DNA of 16,354 bases from Nitrospinota bacterium (GTDB lineage: Bacteria > JAUXIQ01): NCBI GenBank assembly GCA_030620925.1, contig JAUXIQ010000010.1:1-16354 (forward strand), written 5' to 3'. The position numbers and the translations under genes were made by a program. This document shows positions 6,825 to 14,554 of the stretch, piece by piece (the first letter of the stretch is position 1; each line of letters begins with the position of its first letter). The notes under the pieces were generated by a model. The model saw only the letters and a program-made list of their open reading frames with translations. It made no database searches and was not told the origin of the DNA.

Positions 6825-9121
6825 CCCCTTTCCCCTTTTGCTGATCCCAGGGCATTAAGGTATTCTCCTATAACCTTCATCCTCTCCCGGGCCGACTTTT
6901 TTAGCTCCGAATCTTCTGAGGAGGCCGCCACTTCTTTATAGTTCTCTACGGCTCTTTTCCATTCCTTCTTTATCTCCAGGATGTTGCCCATCAAGTATTT
7001 AGAGGCAAGGACCCACTTTTTCTGAGAGGTGTACTTGTTGACCACATTATCGAACGCCCGATAAGCCAGGTCGTAATTTTTTTTATCATATTCAATCCGG
7101 CCATGCCAGTAGATCGCCTCCGACGCCACCTCCATAACTTTAGACGAAGAGGCCAATCTAAATTTCCCCAGCGCAGCCTCCCTTTGTTTCATAGAGATAA
7201 GCAGCAGACCCGCTCTAAGGTAAGCTTCTCCGTCCCTGGGATATGAACGATCGACCTTTGCGCTCCTTATGTAAGACTTCACGGCCTCTTCAAGTCTTTT
7301 CAGCTCCTGCAGCGCCAGGGCCCTATTGTAGAGAACCCGGGCCATTTGCGGCCCGTCACCCCCTGACTTTATAAACTTATCATAGGTCCAAAGCGCCTCC
7401 TGGTAATTCCCCAAAACCATATTGGCCTCACCCATCATGAGCAGCGACTCAGCGCGAAAGGCCCCCCCGGCATCTACCTTCAGATAACGATTCAGCTTCT
7501 GAGCGGCGGCAGAATAATTTTTCATGGCGTAATAACAGAACCCCAGCCGGAAGTAAGCTTCGGAGGCGCGGGGTGTTGTTTTGGATGCCTCAAGATAGTC
7601 TTCCAGGACGACTACCGCGGCCTTGCAATCCCCCCCTTCCTGAAGCGAAACACCCAACAAATACGAAGCCTTCAATTTGAGTCTCTTCCCCGGGCTGCCC
7701 TTCAACAGGCGCCGAAAGTAATCGGCGGCCTGCGCCTGGCGGCCCCCCCTGTAGCTGCAGGAGCCCAGCCTGAAAAGCGCATCGTTCCTGTTCTCCGGGT
7801 GGGTATCACTCTCAACGATTTTTGTAAACCAAATCTCCGCTTGAGGACAATTACCCAGTCTATAATATCCGTCTCCCAGAACGTACCATGAATAGTCCCT
7901 CATCTCATCGTCCACCTGGTAGAGCAACAATTTTTGGAAGACGCTTATTGCGTCTTTGTAATCACCTTTCCTGTAAAGTATTCCCCCGGCCTGTCCCAGG
8001 GCTTCGGCCACGCGGGGATGTTCAGGATACCGCTCTGTGAACCGGTTAAAGGCTTCGAGGGCCTCTTCCTCCCTCTCGACCTTGAGATGGGCACGGGCCA
8101 GCCAGTACTGCGCATCCGCCGCCCGGGGGGCCACCGGGTACTTCTTGAGGTACTCGGCATACCAACGACCTGCGTCATCATATCGTCCCCGGGTAAAGGC
8201 GGCTGCCGCCAGTTTGAACAGGACACCGGGCGCCTCATCTTTTTTGGGGTCGATGGCAGTCATTTTGAGAAAGGCGGCGTGTGCCTCCTCCAAGCGGTCC
8301 AGCTGGATGTAGCTCCCGGTCAGCATAAGGGCGGCGTTGTCGGCTTGCGCGAAATCCGGGAACTCTTTCAGGAGGCCGCTCAGCCTGGCCGCACTCTGTT
8401 CATAGTTCTTCAGTTTATATAGAGTCTCCCCCGTGAGATAGAGCGCCTGGGCCCGATAACCGCTCCGGGGATATTCGTTCAGTAAGCTATTGAAGGGGCC
8501 CAGGACCTCCTCGGCCCGGGAAGTCTTGAGGAGGGTCCAGCCCAGGGCGTATAACGCGAACTCACGATACTCACCGCCTCCCTTACGGGCCAGCAGTCGG
8601 CGGTATACGCTCTCCGCTTCTGTGTATCGCTCCAGACTGAAATAAGATTCGGCGAGGTAAAAGAGGGAGGATAACAGCAGTGATTCCTGTTTTAACGATT
8701 CGGCGGCCTCTTCCAGTGCCTGTGCAGCCCCCTTATGGTCGCCCATCCGATAGCGTGATATCCCAAGCATGGCCGCGACTGGGGGAATCAGTTCACTCTG
8801 AGGATGCTTTTCCCGAAACCTGATCAGGGCCGCCGCCGCCCGGTGGTAGTCCTTCGACCTGAAGTAAGACTCGCCCAGCAGATACCGGACGGTGAGAACG
8901 TCTTTGCCGCCCGGATATTTTTTCAGGTACTTCTTCAGCTCCTTCGCCGCAAGGGTATAAAGGCCGTCTTGATACGCTTTCACCGCGAAAGTGAACTGTT
9001 TCCCGGCTTTCTCCGCTTCAGTAGCTGAAGCGGCATACGCTGCGGGGGCCAAAAGAAGTGCGAGAGCCAGATAAGACAATATCCCCCTGTAAAACAAATT
9101 AGACGCTCTCACGTAATCCAC
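6821..9121 (-). CDS. Large exported TPR-repeat protein
   Basis: This 766-residue protein has a clear signal peptide (YLALALLLAPAAYA, cleavage after residue 30 at AYA). The rest, from about 40 to 755, is built of about 20 tetratricopeptide repeats (for example AAKELKKYLKKYPGGKD, then ALIRFREKHPQSEL). It should sit in the periplasm as a protein-binding scaffold. The annotated start is GTG at 9121. A second GTG three codons later (9112) has a better-placed AAGGTGG site, so the protein may be three residues shorter, without effect on the signal peptide. Its stop overlaps the start of the 1033-residue TPR protein, so the two are almost certainly made together and probably act together. No enzymatic domain is visible and I cannot assign a specific function. 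Confidence 0.85.
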   Translation of the reverse strand: MDYVRASNLFYRGILSYLALALLLAPAAYAASATEAEKAGKQFTFAVKAYQDGLYTLAAKELKKYLKKYPGGKDVLTVRYLLGESYFRSKDYHRAAAALIRFREKHPQSELIPPVAAMLGISRYRMGDHKGAAQALEEAAESLKQESLLLSSLFYLAESYFSLERYTEAESVYRRLLARKGGGEYREFALYALGWTLLKTSRAEEVLGPFNSLLNEYPRSGYRAQALYLTGETLYKLKNYEQSAARLSGLLKEFPDFAQADNAALMLTGSYIQLDRLEEAHAAFLKMTAIDPKKDEAPGVLFKLAAAAFTRGRYDDAGRWYAEYLKKYPVAPRAADAQYWLARAHLKVEREEEALEAFNRFTERYPEHPRVAEALGQAGGILYRKGDYKDAISVFQKLLLYQVDDEMRDYSWYVLGDGYYRLGNCPQAEIWFTKIVESDTHPENRNDALFRLGSCSYRGGRQAQAADYFRRLLKGSPGKRLKLKASYLLGVSLQEGGDCKAAVVVLEDYLEASKTTPRASEAYFRLGFCYYAMKNYSAAAQKLNRYLKVDAGGAFRAESLLMMGEANMVLGNYQEALWTYDKFIKSGGDGPQMARVLYNRALALQELKRLEEAVKSYIRSAKVDRSYPRDGEAYLRAGLLLISMKQREAALGKFRLASSSKVMEVASEAIYWHGRIEYDKKNYDLAYRAFDNVVNKYTSQKKWVLASKYLMGNILEIKKEWKRAVENYKEVAASSEDSELKKSARERMKVIGEYLNALGSAKGERG

Positions 9122-9138
9122 CTTTCCCCGGGGAAAAG
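9122..9138. promoter_or_regulatory. Perfect palindrome covering the ribosome binding site of the 766-residue TPR gene
   Basis: TTTCCCCGGGGAAA (9123-9136) is a 14-base perfect palindrome, extended by C/G pairing on both sides to 17 bases with one extra A. It lies immediately before the GTG start and contains the GGGGAAAGG that would serve as the ribosome binding site of the minus-strand gene. It could be a protein operator; in RNA it could partly hide the ribosome site. The role is inferred. Confidence 0.35.
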
Positions 9139-9231
9139 GGAACCACCGAGCGGTGTTTTATCGGAGCTTTTCATGCCGCCTGCACCTTCTTTTCTCTGAA
9201 CTCTCCAGCACCGGCAAACGGGGGCAAAATG

Positions 9232-10170
9232 CTATCTTTCTCGCGGCACGGCCAACATACCGTCTATGGCCTTTTCAGCCCTCACCCTTATCTCCTCTGG
9301 AACGGTTATGGCGTGAACTCGGTGCAGCAGGGAATAGAGGACGTCCTGGAGGGTTATCAGCTTCATGTTGGGGCAGATCATATCGTTTGAGGACCTGTAG
9401 AACCTCTTGTCCCGGTTCTCGAGCTGAAGCCTGTAGAGAACCCCCATCTCGGTGCCGATGACAAGCTCCCTGGCATCAACCTCGCCGGCGTATTTATATA
9501 TACCCGAGGTGCTGCATATATGGTCCGCGAGCTCCAGGACTTCAGGCCGGCATTCGGGATGTGCCACGAATCTGGCCTGAGGATGTTCTCCCAGGACTTC
9601 CTTAACTTCTCCGGCGCTCAACCGGTGGTGAGTGGGGCAAAAACCTTCCCAGAGGACAACTTCTTTATCGGTGAACCGCGAAACGTACATCCCCAGATTT
9701 TTATCGGGGATGAATATGATCTTATTCGCCCCCTCCAGCGAATTCACCACCCGCACGGCGTTGGCGGAAGTACAGCAGATATCGCTCTCCGCTTTCACCG
9801 CCGCAGAGGTGTTGACGTAGCAGACCACGGCCGCATCGGGGTGTTCCTCCTTTATCCTCAGCAGTCCTTCAACATCCACCATGTCCGCCATGGGACACCC
9901 CGCCTCACGCCTGGGCAGGAGGACAGTCTTTTGGGGTGAGAGGATGGCGGCGGTTTCCGCCATGAAGTGCACCCCGCAGAAGACGATCACCTCCGCTTCA
10001 GTGGATGCCGCTTCCTGGCTGAGGCCAAGGGAGTCCCCTCCGAAATCGGCTATCTCCTGTATCTCCGCCCGCTGGTAATTATGGGCGAGGAGGATGCCGT
10101 TCTGCCTGTTAAGCTCCTCCCGGATTTTCTCTTTGAGAAGCTGGTCGTCAAAAATTTCGTAGGGGTCCAT
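9232..10170 (-). CDS. nadA: Quinolinate synthase
   Basis: NadA condenses iminoaspartate (from aspartate) with dihydroxyacetone phosphate to quinolinate, the committed step of de novo NAD synthesis, in the cytoplasm. The 312-residue length fits the family. The three [4Fe-4S] ligands are recognisable: C92 in AGCPMADM, C178 in GFCPTHH and C266 in MICPNMK. Further conserved segments are AHNYQ (29-33), [11 protein letters not shown] (63-73) and HPEC (204-207). The ATG at 10170 has AAGAGG about nine bases upstream. It follows the coiled-coil/TPR gene by 132 bases, presumably in the unit driven by the promoter at 10941-10914. nadB and nadC are not in the window. The oxygen-sensitive cluster is consistent with an anaerobe, though NadA is widespread. 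Confidence 0.97.
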   Translation of the reverse strand: MDPYEIFDDQLLKEKIREELNRQNGILLAHNYQRAEIQEIADFGGDSLGLSQEAASTEAEVIVFCGVHFMAETAAILSPQKTVLLPRREAGCPMADMVDVEGLLRIKEEHPDAAVVCYVNTSAAVKAESDICCTSANAVRVVNSLEGANKIIFIPDKNLGMYVSRFTDKEVVLWEGFCPTHHRLSAGEVKEVLGEHPQARFVAHPECRPEVLELADHICSTSGIYKYAGEVDARELVIGTEMGVLYRLQLENRDKRFYRSSNDMICPNMKLITLQDVLYSLLHRVHAITVPEEIRVRAEKAIDGMLAVPRER

Positions 10171-10215
10171 TAAGCGGGCCTCTTCTAAAGAATCGGGTTC
10201 TCTTCATTTAAGGGA

Positions 10216-10231
10216 CAAAATATACATTTTG
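10216..10231. promoter_or_regulatory. Inverted repeat in the nadA upstream region
   Basis: CAAAAT (10216-10221) and ATTTTG (10226-10231) form a 6-base inverted repeat around ATAC, centred about 53 bases upstream of nadA in the 132-base gap after the coiled-coil/TPR gene. The position and AT-rich symmetry fit a repressor operator or a weak -10 region. I do not recognise it as any known NAD-repressor site and could not place a matching -35. Confidence 0.25.
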
Positions 10232-10302
10232 AGTCGAGAATAGATTGGTGCAGGGCGCACGATCCTGATTTGTGCATATGGGGATTGGAGCACTTGAGAG
10301 GG

Positions 10303-10827
10303 CTATTTTTTCAGAGATATCACCTTTTCCCAGAGAGGGGATGCCTCCTTTTCCCTGCTAAGCTTTTCAAGGAGGAAGGCAAGGTGTTCTATAGCATCCA
10401 CGAAATCCGGTTTGAGGTCGATGGCCCTGTGATATGCCTCGATGGCTTTCTCCCATAGTCCTTTTTTCTCGTAGCTTCTCCCCAACTCAAACTGGGCCAT
10501 ATAATTATCCAGGTTCTCATCCGCCTCCAGAAGCAGTTCCTTTTCATCTTCAACCGTAAACGGCTCTACAACGGACAGGCCACCTTCTTGATCGTCTTCC
10601 ACATTCTCAGGAAATTCAACGAAATAATCAAGAAGCCCTTCCACCCGGGTGGTGAATTCTTCCTCATCCCTTCTGTGCTGGTCCATTTCATCGGTAAGCT
10701 CGGCTATCTTCCTCTGAGCTTCCTCATATTTCATCTCCAGCTCAGCTTTTTCCTGCTGCAGTTTATTGACAATATCGCTGGCCGATTTTATCCTTTTTTC
10801 GAGCTCACCGAATCTGTCTTTAAGCAT
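10303..10827 (-). CDS. Small coiled-coil plus TPR protein
   Basis: The 174-residue product, counted from the ATG at 10827, has three parts: a heptad-rich coiled coil (about 1-68, ending in RVEGLLDYF), an acidic linker (about 72-105) and two TPR units (109-142, with AIEAYHRAIDLKP, and 143-174). There is no signal peptide, so it is probably cytoplasmic. The coiled coil resembles ZapB-like or other small coiled-coil proteins in general character, but such resemblance is weak evidence. A frame-matched ATG at 10845 exists, but 10827 has a good AGGGGAG site five bases upstream and I prefer it. It is the first gene after a strong promoter and precedes nadA by 132 bases. Function unknown. Confidence 0.8.
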   Translation of the reverse strand: MLKDRFGELEKRIKSASDIVNKLQQEKAELEMKYEEAQRKIAELTDEMDQHRRDEEEFTTRVEGLLDYFVEFPENVEDDQEGGLSVVEPFTVEDEKELLLEADENLDNYMAQFELGRSYEKKGLWEKAIEAYHRAIDLKPDFVDAIEHLAFLLEKLSREKEASPLWEKVISLKK

Positions 10828-10913
10828 ACCACTCCCCTTTATCATAGCACCCGGTAACTGAAATTATAATAGACAGCTCTCCTGAAAAAGGCTAGACATT
10901 TAAATTTAAGTAC

Positions 10914-10941
10914 ATTATAAAAGGGCAAAATCGACTGTCAA
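10914..10941 (-). promoter_or_regulatory. Near-consensus sigma70 promoter for the coiled-coil/TPR gene and nadA
   Basis: On the minus strand a perfect TTGACA (10941-10936) and a perfect TATAAT (10919-10914) are separated by 16 bases. Transcription should begin near 10907, giving a leader of about 80 bases before the preferred ATG at 10827. This is the best promoter in the window and it separates the pan/fol/dap operon from the downstream unit. The 16-base spacer is one short of optimal. Confidence 0.8.
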
Positions 10942-11065
10942 GGGAAATCGTCCCCCCGGTGCCTGCACTCTATAAATCCGCCTCTGTAGCGGTGGTCTCC
11001 GAGGGCTTATCACGAGCCGTGTTCCCCATAATAAGGAGAGTTGTATCCTGTCGGAAAAAGATTTT

Positions 11066-11920
11066 CTAACTCGGGGGGTGGAGGGCGATATTATCTATCA
11101 GGCGAGGCTTTCCCACTTTGACCGCCAACGCCATGCGGGCGGGACACACTATTTCCTTGATCCCCTGAAGCGTCTCAGGGTCCACCACTACAACGTAATC
11201 GATGCTGGTATACGGTTCTGATTCTATCATTTCCCTGGCCCCCTGGATAACGGCCTCGGCATCCTTTTCACCCCGGGCGACCCGCTCACCGGCGTCTTTG
11301 AGGGAGCGAAAAAGCACCACAGCCGCCCGGCGCTCTTCCGGGTTCAGGTATGCGTTGCGGGAGCTCATGGCCAGGCCGTCTTCCTCCCTTATGGTGGGCA
11401 TGCCCACCACGGTCAGGTCCATGTCCAGGTCTCTGGCCATCTTCCTGACTATTACCAGTTGCTGGTAGTCCTTTTCGCCGAAATAGGCCCGGTGGGGTTT
11501 GGTGATGTTGAACAGCTTGGCCACCACCGAGGCCACACCGCAGAAATGGCCCGTACGGCTCCGGCCGCACATCACCTCCGACAGCTCCTGGACCTTGACC
11601 ACCGTGCTCGCTTCCGGCGGATACATCTCCTCCACGGAAGGGTGAAAAATTATATCCGCCCCCGCAGTTTCCGCCTTGCTGCAATCGCCCTCGAAGTCTC
11701 TGGGATACTGTTTGTAATCCTCTCCCGGAGCAAACTGCGCGGGGTTTACAAATATGCTCACCACTACCGACCGGCACTCACTGCGGGCGCCCCGGATCAG
11801 GCTCAGGTGGCCTTCATGCAGGGCTCCCATGGTGGGGACGAAGCCTATGCTCACGCCGCTCTTCCGCAGGGCATCGGCTTTCTCCTGCATCTCTCTGACC
11901 GTCTCTATGATCTCGACCAT
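11066..11920 (-). CDS. panC: Pantoate--beta-alanine ligase (pantothenate synthetase)
   Basis: PanC joins pantoate and beta-alanine with ATP to make pantothenate, the coenzyme A precursor, through a pantoyl-adenylate. The 284-residue length is typical. Signatures of the nucleotidyltransferase fold are clear: MGALHEGHLSL at 31-41 (HIGH-like), FVNPAQF (57-63), GEKDYQQ (148-154) and the KMSKS-like MSSRN (185-189), with the family ending RLIDNI near the C-terminus. The ATG at 11920 has only a weak ribosome site (GGGACGG). It follows panB by 72 bases and appears to be the last gene of the dap-fol-pan operon. No clear terminator follows it. Confidence 0.97.
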   Translation of the reverse strand: MVEIIETVREMQEKADALRKSGVSIGFVPTMGALHEGHLSLIRGARSECRSVVVSIFVNPAQFAPGEDYKQYPRDFEGDCSKAETAGADIIFHPSVEEMYPPEASTVVKVQELSEVMCGRSRTGHFCGVASVVAKLFNITKPHRAYFGEKDYQQLVIVRKMARDLDMDLTVVGMPTIREEDGLAMSSRNAYLNPEERRAAVVLFRSLKDAGERVARGEKDAEAVIQGAREMIESEPYTSIDYVVVVDPETLQGIKEIVCPARMALAVKVGKPRLIDNIALHPPS

Positions 11921-11992
11921 GAAAAACCGTCCCGCATAATTTCCGGATTCAGACGGAATTTACGAACCTGGAACCCATCAACTAATTACGCC

Positions 11993-12796
11993 TCAGTCGT
12001 AGCTTTCTTTATCCGTGGGAAACGCACCCTTCTTCACGTCGTCCACGTAAGCGGACACCGCTTCCCTGACCTGCCCGGCCATTTCGGCGTATCTCTTCAC
12101 GAATTTTGGGACGAACTCCTCGAAGATGCCCAGCAGATCGTGGAGGACGAGCACCTGTCCGTCACAATCCGGTCCTCCGCCGATTCCTATGGTGGGTATG
12201 GTCAGCTCCAGGCTTATCTCTTTCCCCAGCTCCCTGGGCATGGCCTCCAGAACCACGGAGAAAGCTCCCGCTTCCTGGACGGCCCGTGCGTCCCTCTTCA
12301 CCCGCTCGGCCGCCTCGCCTTTACCCTGCACCTTGAACCCGCCGAAGCCGTGCACCGATTGAGGCGTCATCCCCACGTGCCCCATCACCGGAATGCCCGC
12401 CTCCACCATGGCTTTTATGCTCTCCCGAACCCGCTCGCCGCCTTCCAGCTTCACCGCCCCGGCCCCTGTTTCCTTCATCAGCCTCCCGGCGTTGGCCATT
12501 GCCTGCTCCACCGAAATCTGATAGGACATGAAAGGCATGTCCGCCACCACCAGCGCCCTCCGGGCGCCGCGGCACACGGCTTTGGTGTGGTGAACCATTG
12601 TATCCATATCCACGGGGAGGGTGGTGTCGTAGCCCAGCACCACCATACCCAGGGTATCGCCCACCAATATTATATCCACGCCCGCCTCGTCCACCAGTTT
12701 GGCGAAAGGGTAATCGTAGGCGGTTATCATTGCGATCTTCCTGCCCTCTTCCTTCATCCTGATTATGTCGGTTATGGTGACCCTTTTTTCAGCCAT
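11993..12796 (-). CDS. panB: 3-methyl-2-oxobutanoate hydroxymethyltransferase (ketopantoate synthase)
   Basis: PanB transfers a hydroxymethyl group from 5,10-methylenetetrahydrofolate to 2-oxoisovalerate, giving ketopantoate, the first committed step to pantothenate. The 267-residue length is normal. Conserved elements of the (beta/alpha)8 barrel are readable: VGDTLG (45-50) and ADMPFM (85-90) with the metal-binding aspartates D47 and D86, KLEGG (116-120), HVGMTPQS (140-147), the likely catalytic E184 in LEAMP, and [14 protein letters not shown] (204-217). The ATG at 12796 has GAGG about seven bases upstream. It sits between folK and panC. Its need for a folate cofactor gives the folK-panB pairing biochemical sense. 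No panD or panE is present in the window. Confidence 0.97.
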   Translation of the reverse strand: MAEKRVTITDIIRMKEEGRKIAMITAYDYPFAKLVDEAGVDIILVGDTLGMVVLGYDTTLPVDMDTMVHHTKAVCRGARRALVVADMPFMSYQISVEQAMANAGRLMKETGAGAVKLEGGERVRESIKAMVEAGIPVMGHVGMTPQSVHGFGGFKVQGKGEAAERVKRDARAVQEAGAFSVVLEAMPRELGKEISLELTIPTIGIGGGPDCDGQVLVLHDLLGIFEEFVPKFVKRYAEMAGQVREAVSAYVDDVKKGAFPTDKESYD

Positions 12797-12858
12797 GGCC
12801 GCCTCACTTTTAAATCATTCCCCTAATTAAACTTAATACCTTCAGGGATACGTTTTCA

Positions 12859-13350
12859 TCATCTCTCTATCAATTCCACTTTCTGGCCCTCACCCAACCG
12901 GAAGAGGAGTTTTTCCATACTCACCTTTAACAGCGGGTGCTCAACAGACGGGGCTATCTCTACCATAGGCTGGAGGACGAACCTCCTTTCGTGCATCCTG
13001 GGGTGAGGCACCTGAAGCCCGGACTCGTCAATCGTCTGATCGCCGTAGAGGAGAAGGTCCAGGTCTATAATCCTCGGCCCCCAGCGGAACGGCACTCGTT
13101 TGCCCATGTCCCTCTCGATGCCCTGGAGGGCTCTCAAAAGATCGTGGGCGTCCAGCTCCGTGCGAAGATGGCACACGGCGTTTACGAACCAGTCCTGTTC
13201 GGAAAAGCCCACCGGCTCCGACCTGTAAAGCGAAGAAGAGCGTATCAGACTCACCCCTTCCGCTTCGGCAAGCCTGGTCCTGGCTTCCAGACACTGCTCA
13301 ACAGGGTCTTCCAGGTTAGAGCCAATACCTACGTATACGTCGAACTCCAT
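12859..13350 (-). CDS. folK: 2-amino-4-hydroxy-6-hydroxymethyldihydropteridine pyrophosphokinase
   Basis: FolK (HPPK) transfers pyrophosphate from ATP to 6-hydroxymethyl-7,8-dihydropterin in folate synthesis. The 163-residue protein has all the family marks: VGIGSNLEDP near the N-terminus (7-16), RWGPRIIDLDLLLYGD (89-104) with the two magnesium-binding aspartates D96 and D98, and PHPRMHERRFVLQPM (115-129). It is a stand-alone enzyme, not fused to FolB or FolP. The ATG at 13350 lies only 4 bases after the dapL stop and has no strong ribosome site, which suggests translational coupling to dapL. Confidence 0.97.
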   Translation of the reverse strand: MEFDVYVGIGSNLEDPVEQCLEARTRLAEAEGVSLIRSSSLYRSEPVGFSEQDWFVNAVCHLRTELDAHDLLRALQGIERDMGKRVPFRWGPRIIDLDLLLYGDQTIDESGLQVPHPRMHERRFVLQPMVEIAPSVEHPLLKVSMEKLLFRLGEGQKVELIER

Positions 13351-13354
13351 GTTT

Positions 13355-14530
13355 TCATAAATTGAGTTTGGCCAGCCTCTCCACCACCTCTTGAAGCCTC
13401 TCTTCGGGAGTGCAGAGGGTCATCCTTATGTACCCTTCCCCGCAACTTCCGAAGCCGACCCCGGGCGTGCACACGATGCCCGCTTCGGTGAGGAGAAGGG
13501 CGGTGAAACGGGAGGAATCGTAACCATCCGGTACGGGTATCCAGACGTAAAAGGTGGCCTTTGGTTTCTCGACCTTGAGGCCGATCCGGTTGAGGCCCTC
13601 CACCAGGACGTCCCGCCGCCGGGTGTAAATCCGGTTGTTCTCTTCCACCCCGCTCATATTCCCGTTGAGAGCGGCCGCCGCCGCTTCCTGGACAGCCCCG
13701 AAGACGCCCGAATCGACGTTGTTCTTTATCCTGCCCAGGCCCGCTATGACCTCGCTGTTTCCCACCACGCAGCCCACGCGCCATCCGGTCATGTTGAAGG
13801 TCTTGGAAAGGGAGTGGAACTCCACGCCCACTTCCCTCGCCCCGTCGATCTCCATGAAGCTGATGGGTTTATGGCCGTCGAAGGCTATCTCGGTGTAGGC
13901 GGCGTCGTGGCAGATGATGACGTTGTTCCTCGCCGCGAACTCCACCACCTCCTGAAACATCTCCCTGGTAGCCACACCGGCGGTGGGGTTATTGGGGTAG
14001 TTGAGGAACATCATCACCGCCCTCCGGGCGGCTTCATCGCTTATCGCTGAAACGTCGGGCATGAAGCCGTTTTCCTCTTTCAGCGGGAACTCGATGGGCT
14101 CTCCATCCGCGAACACCGTACCCGCATTGTAGACGGGGTATCCGGGGTCGGGTATGAGCACGGCGTCACCGGGGTTGACGAAGGCCAGGGGGATGTGCCC
14201 GACGCCTTCCTTGGAGCCTATCAGGGAGATGATCTCTTTCCCCGGGTCCAGTTCCGCCCCGAAGCGTTCCTTATACCACCGGGCCACGGCTTCCCTGAAG
14301 GAAAGCGCGCCCTGGTAAGAGGGGTACTGATGGTGGGCCGGGTTTTCAACGGCCCCCGCCATGCACTGGACTATGTGCGAGTGGGTTGGCAGATCGGGGT
14401 CTCCCACGCCGAGGTCGATAATGTCCACTCCCCGTTCTATGGCTTCGTTTTTTAACCGGTCTATCTCCGCAAACAGATATGGCGGCAGCTTGGCCAGCCG
14501 CTCTGCTTGCTTGACACTAATCGCAGGCAA
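13355..14530 (-). CDS. dapL: LL-diaminopimelate aminotransferase (PLP-dependent)
   Basis: This 391-residue fold-type I aminotransferase matches the DapL group, which converts tetrahydrodipicolinate directly to LL-diaminopimelate and bypasses the acylated route. Visible motifs are NYPNNPT (177-183), HDAAY with cofactor-contacting D209, HSLSKTFNMTGWRVG with the PLP lysine K243, and the substrate-carboxylate arginine R369 in YIRMTL. Position next to dapA and dapB strongly supports DapL over related aspartate or alanine aminotransferases. The start is TTG at 14530; it is chosen because GGAGGG lies nine bases upstream and no in-frame ATG is close. The 24-base gap to the preceding gene and 4-base gap to folK indicate one operon. 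Confidence 0.9.
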   Translation of the reverse strand: MPAISVKQAERLAKLPPYLFAEIDRLKNEAIERGVDIIDLGVGDPDLPTHSHIVQCMAGAVENPAHHQYPSYQGALSFREAVARWYKERFGAELDPGKEIISLIGSKEGVGHIPLAFVNPGDAVLIPDPGYPVYNAGTVFADGEPIEFPLKEENGFMPDVSAISDEAARRAVMMFLNYPNNPTAGVATREMFQEVVEFAARNNVIICHDAAYTEIAFDGHKPISFMEIDGAREVGVEFHSLSKTFNMTGWRVGCVVGNSEVIAGLGRIKNNVDSGVFGAVQEAAAAALNGNMSGVEENNRIYTRRRDVLVEGLNRIGLKVEKPKATFYVWIPVPDGYDSSRFTALLLTEAGIVCTPGVGFGSCGEGYIRMTLCTPEERLQEVVERLAKLNL

Positions 14531-14554
14531 TATTTATATCCCTCCTCATCTCAT

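Noticed and set aside
3723-9121. Repetitive DNA or a recent tandem duplication in the TPR genes
   Set aside because: The repeats are degenerate at protein level, as in ordinary TPR arrays; I saw no long identical DNA repeats.
9146-9160. Plus-strand hairpin CACC-GAGC-GGTG followed by TTTT as a terminator
   Set aside because: The stem is only 4-5 bases and no plus-strand gene lies upstream for it to terminate.
10828-10845. Longer coiled-coil/TPR protein starting at ATG 10845
   Set aside because: The ATG at 10827 has an AGGGGAG site at proper spacing; the upstream ATG has none as good.
10970-11029. A 19-codon minus-strand frame between panC and the promoter at 10941 (begins MGNTARDKPS)
   Set aside because: No ribosome binding site precedes its ATG and it has no similarity I recognise; random frames of this size are common.
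10846-11065. A tRNA or structured RNA gene in the gap after panC
   Set aside because: No cloverleaf, T-loop motif or strong paired structure could be found on either strand; only the promoter is convincing.
11459-12826. A 455-codon open frame on the plus strand opposite panC and panB
   Set aside because: It runs antisense across two well-conserved genes and the gap between them. The product is His/Pro/Arg-rich with no recognisable domain, the usual result of codon bias in GC-rich genes.
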